A DNA stretch of 64,000 bases. It comes from Roseovarius litoreus. GTDB lineage: Bacteria > Pseudomonadota > Alphaproteobacteria > Rhodobacterales > Rhodobacteraceae. The translations under genes and the position numbers were made by a program. This document shows, in pieces, positions 62,047 to 64,000 of this stretch (within the stretch, counting starts at the first letter, position 1; each line of letters starts with the position of its first letter). The notes beneath the pieces were generated by a model. The model made no database searches. It was not told where the DNA came from and was given only the letters and a program-made list of their open reading frames with translations. The stretch spans positions 124,001 through 188,000 of the forward strand of contig NZ_FRCB01000005.1 in assembly GCF_900142765.1 (NCBI RefSeq), read 5' to 3'.

Positions 62047-63270
62047 TCAGAAGAACGCCTGCAACCCGGTCTGCGCACGTCCGAGGATGAGCGCGTGCAC
62101 GTCATGCGTGCCTTCGTAGGTGTTCACGGTCTCGAGGTTCATCATGTGGCGAATGACTTGATATTCCTCGGAAATTCCATTGCCGCCATGCATGTCGCGG
62201 GCCATGCGCGCGATGTCGAGCGCCTTGCCGCAATTGTTGCGCTTGATGAGGCTGATCATCTCGGGGGCGGCACTGGCTTCGTCCATCAGGCGACCGACGC
62301 GCAGCGCGGCCTGCAGACCCAACGTCACCTCTGTTTGCATATCGGCAAGCTTTTTCTGGAAAAGCTGGGTCTGGGCCAGAGGGCGGCGGAACTGATGACG
62401 GTCGAGACCATATTGACGGGCGGCGTGCCAGCAAAATTCGGCCGAGCCCATGACACCCCAGGCGATGCCATAGCGCGCGCGGTTGAGGCAGCCGAACGGC
62501 CCCTTGAGCCCTTCGACATGGGGCAAGAGCGCGTCTTCCCCGACCTCGACGCCATCCATCACGATCTCGCCGGTGACCGAGGCGCGAAGGCTTTGTTTTC
62601 CGGTGATTTTCGGGGCGCTGAGACCCTTCATGCCCTTGTCGAGAATGAAGCCCTTGATCTTGCCGTCATGGGCTTCGGACTTGGCCCAGACGACGAAGAC
62701 ATCGGCGATGGGCGCATTGGAAATCCACATCTTGGAGCCGGTGAGACGGTAGCCCGTCGCGGTCTTCTCGGCGCGGGTCTTCATGCCGGCGGGATCCGAT
62801 CCGGCATCGGGTTCGGTCAGGCCGAAACAGCCGATCAACTCACCGCTGGCCAATCCCGGCAGGTATTTGAGACGCTGGTCTTCGCTGCCATAGGCATAGA
62901 TCGGGTACATCACGAGCGAGGATTGCACGCTCATCATCGACCGATAGCCGGAATCGACCCGCTCGATTTCGCGGGCAACCAGCCCATAGGCCACGTAACC
63001 TGCGGACAATCCACCATATTCTTCAGGGATCGTGGTGCCCAGAAGGCCCATCTGCCCCATCTCGCGAAAAATGCCGGGATCGGTTTCTTCATTGGCATAG
63101 GCGCGGATCACGCGCGGCTGCAGCGCCTCCTGAGCGAAGGTGCGCGCGCTTTGGGAAATCATCCGCTCTTCTTCAAGCAGTTGATTTTCCAGCATGAAAG
63201 GATCCTGCCAGTCGAAAGATCCGAGATCGGGCTTGTCTTTCTGGCGGATGCTGGGCGTGTCGAGGCTCAT
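62047..63270 (-). CDS. gcdH: Glutaryl-CoA dehydrogenase
   Basis: Flavoenzyme that oxidises and decarboxylates glutaryl-CoA to crotonyl-CoA in lysine, tryptophan and glutarate degradation. 407 residues. Motifs: [51 protein letters not shown] and the C-terminal [20 protein letters not shown], with the catalytic Glu. The start is the ATG giving [17 protein letters not shown], with AAGGACGGAC upstream. Divergent from a LysR gene, the usual arrangement with its regulator. Confidence 0.95.
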   Translation of the reverse strand: MSLDTPSIRQKDKPDLGSFDWQDPFMLENQLLEEERMISQSARTFAQEALQPRVIRAYANEETDPGIFREMGQMGLLGTTIPEEYGGLSAGYVAYGLVAREIERVDSGYRSMMSVQSSLVMYPIYAYGSEDQRLKYLPGLASGELIGCFGLTEPDAGSDPAGMKTRAEKTATGYRLTGSKMWISNAPIADVFVVWAKSEAHDGKIKGFILDKGMKGLSAPKITGKQSLRASVTGEIVMDGVEVGEDALLPHVEGLKGPFGCLNRARYGIAWGVMGSAEFCWHAARQYGLDRHQFRRPLAQTQLFQKKLADMQTEVTLGLQAALRVGRLMDEASAAPEMISLIKRNNCGKALDIARMARDMHGGNGISEEYQVIRHMMNLETVNTYEGTHDVHALILGRAQTGLQAFF

Positions 63271-63374
63271 GGTCTGTCCGTCCTTATGAGGAAATATCGG
63301 GTTAATTGGACAATACATCAGCTCTCGGGTAAGAAAAAACGCGAATTCTGCATTTATCCATGAGGATTGCGCAT

Positions 63375-64000
63375 ATGAGTACGATACCACGCCGCTTTCT
63401 GCCCTCGACCGCCAGCCTGCGGGCGCTGGAAGCGCTGGACCGAATGGGCAGTGCCACGGCGGCGGCCGAAGAGCTGTCGTTGAGCCAGAGCGCGGTGAGC
63501 CGACAGCTGCAAACGCTGGAAGAGCAGTTGGGGATCACCTTGATTATAAGGCAAGGGCGGCGGATGGTGCTGACGCCGGAGGCCGCCGACTATGCCGCCG
63601 AGATCCGCGCGGCGCTGCACAAGATCAGCCAGGCGACGTTGAAAGTGACGGTGAATCCGGCGGGCGGCAGTCTGAGCCTTGCCATCCTGCCCACGTTCGG
63701 GATGCGCTGGCTGGTGCCGCGACTGGCGGATTTCGCGCGGCGGCACCCGGAGGTGACGATTAACCTTTCGACCCGGATAAAGCCGTTCAACTTCGCCTCG
63801 GAACCCTTTGATGCTGCACTCCATTTCGGGCGCGCGGACTGGCCAGGAACGCAGGCTTTGCGGCTGAAGACCGAAGCCGTGATCGCGGTTTGTGCGCCAG
63901 AGCTTCTGGCGGGGCGCGCGCTCAGCGGGCCGGGTGATCTGTTGGGCTTGCCGCTTTTGCATATCGAGACCCGGCCCGAGGCGTGGCGGGCCTGGTTTGC
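63375..64000 (+). CDS. LysR-family regulator, probable control of gcdH (cut by window end)
   Basis: LysR-type regulator of at least 208 residues, truncated at the right edge. The HTH is [40 protein letters not shown] and the effector domain begins [26 protein letters not shown], as in GcvA-like regulators. The ATG at 63375 has AGGA eight bases upstream (within ATGAGGATT); an ATG 15 bases earlier is the alternative. It is divergent from gcdH with a 104-base gap, so glutaryl-CoA or glutarate is a likely inducer. The site of binding was not identified. Confidence 0.88.
   Translation, partial: MSTIPRRFLPSTASLRALEALDRMGSATAAAEELSLSQSAVSRQLQTLEEQLGITLIIRQGRRMVLTPEAADYAAEIRAALHKISQATLKVTVNPAGGSLSLAILPTFGMRWLVPRLADFARRHPEVTINLSTRIKPFNFASEPFDAALHFGRADWPGTQALRLKTEAVIAVCAPELLAGRALSGPGDLLGLPLLHIETRPEAWRAWF

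Noticed and set aside
61990..63363. 457-residue plus-strand frame over gcdH
   Set aside because: Antisense shadow of an acyl-CoA dehydrogenase with all active-site motifs.

Overview
The window reads as chromosome of a marine-type Rhodobacterales bacterium (Roseobacter group). It is high in GC and densely packed, with many stop/start overlaps (ATGA, TTGA). Diagnostic sets are nifR3/dusB-ntrB-ntrC-ntrY-ntrX followed by trkA and hfq-hflX, an iscR-iscS-sufB-sufC-sufD-sufS cluster, a Rhodobacter-type HemB without the zinc cysteines, an NtrC without the sigma-54 GAFTGA loop, and a fused IspDF. I cannot name the genus. No insertion sequence, prophage, CRISPR array or rRNA operon is visible.

Layout. 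1-10.3 kb: 5' part of gyrA (minus), usg, a SYLF lipoprotein, hemB, a membrane protein, mfd with an overlapping acetyltransferase gene, a protein made of two fused HD domains, a small unknown protein and an alpha/beta hydrolase. 10.3-18.9 kb: the Fe-S assembly operon, opened by a TTGACG-N17-TAGAAT promoter whose -10 box lies in a perfect palindrome (probable IscR site); four genes of unknown role are embedded in it. 18.9-28.1 kb is more accessory: a membrane/spermidine-synthase fusion, tRNA-Arg(CCG), a 1048-residue RTX protein with a glycosidase-like N-terminus, a TetR-CoA ligase-enoyl-CoA hydratase operon with a palindromic operator candidate, and a small membrane gene coupled to hpt. 28-33 kb: a Coq10/RatA-like protein, an MmgE/PrpD protein and the coupled ispDF-pgpA-cinA operon.

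32.7-45.1 kb: dusB-ntrBC-ntrYX (nitrogen regulation), trkA-trkH (potassium uptake) and hfq-hflX. 45.1-50.2 kb: a minus-strand run of acyl-CoA synthetase, DsbA-like oxidoreductase, K+ channel, MFS and SMR exporters, divergent from an XRE-cupin regulator predicted to be leaderless; then an entericidin-like lipoprotein. 50.2-56 kb: an orphan family 5 solute-binding protein, a candidate small RNA, 3-hydroxybutyrate dehydrogenase with a patatin lipase, a DUF502 protein and psuG with 11-bp phased repeats upstream. 56-64 kb: rpsB-tsf, aroQ coupled to an unusual LuxR solo, a structured intergenic region, an orphan N-ATPase-type epsilon subunit, an FAD oxidoreductase, gcdH and its divergent LysR gene (cut by the window end).

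Most of the window is core metabolism and regulation. The least explained items are the RTX glycosidase-like protein, the candidate small RNA, the orphan N-ATPase epsilon with its hairpin-rich upstream region, the double-HD protein, the LuxR solo coupled to aroQ, and the unknown genes inside the suf operon. All function calls come from reading the sequence and recalling protein families; no search was run.
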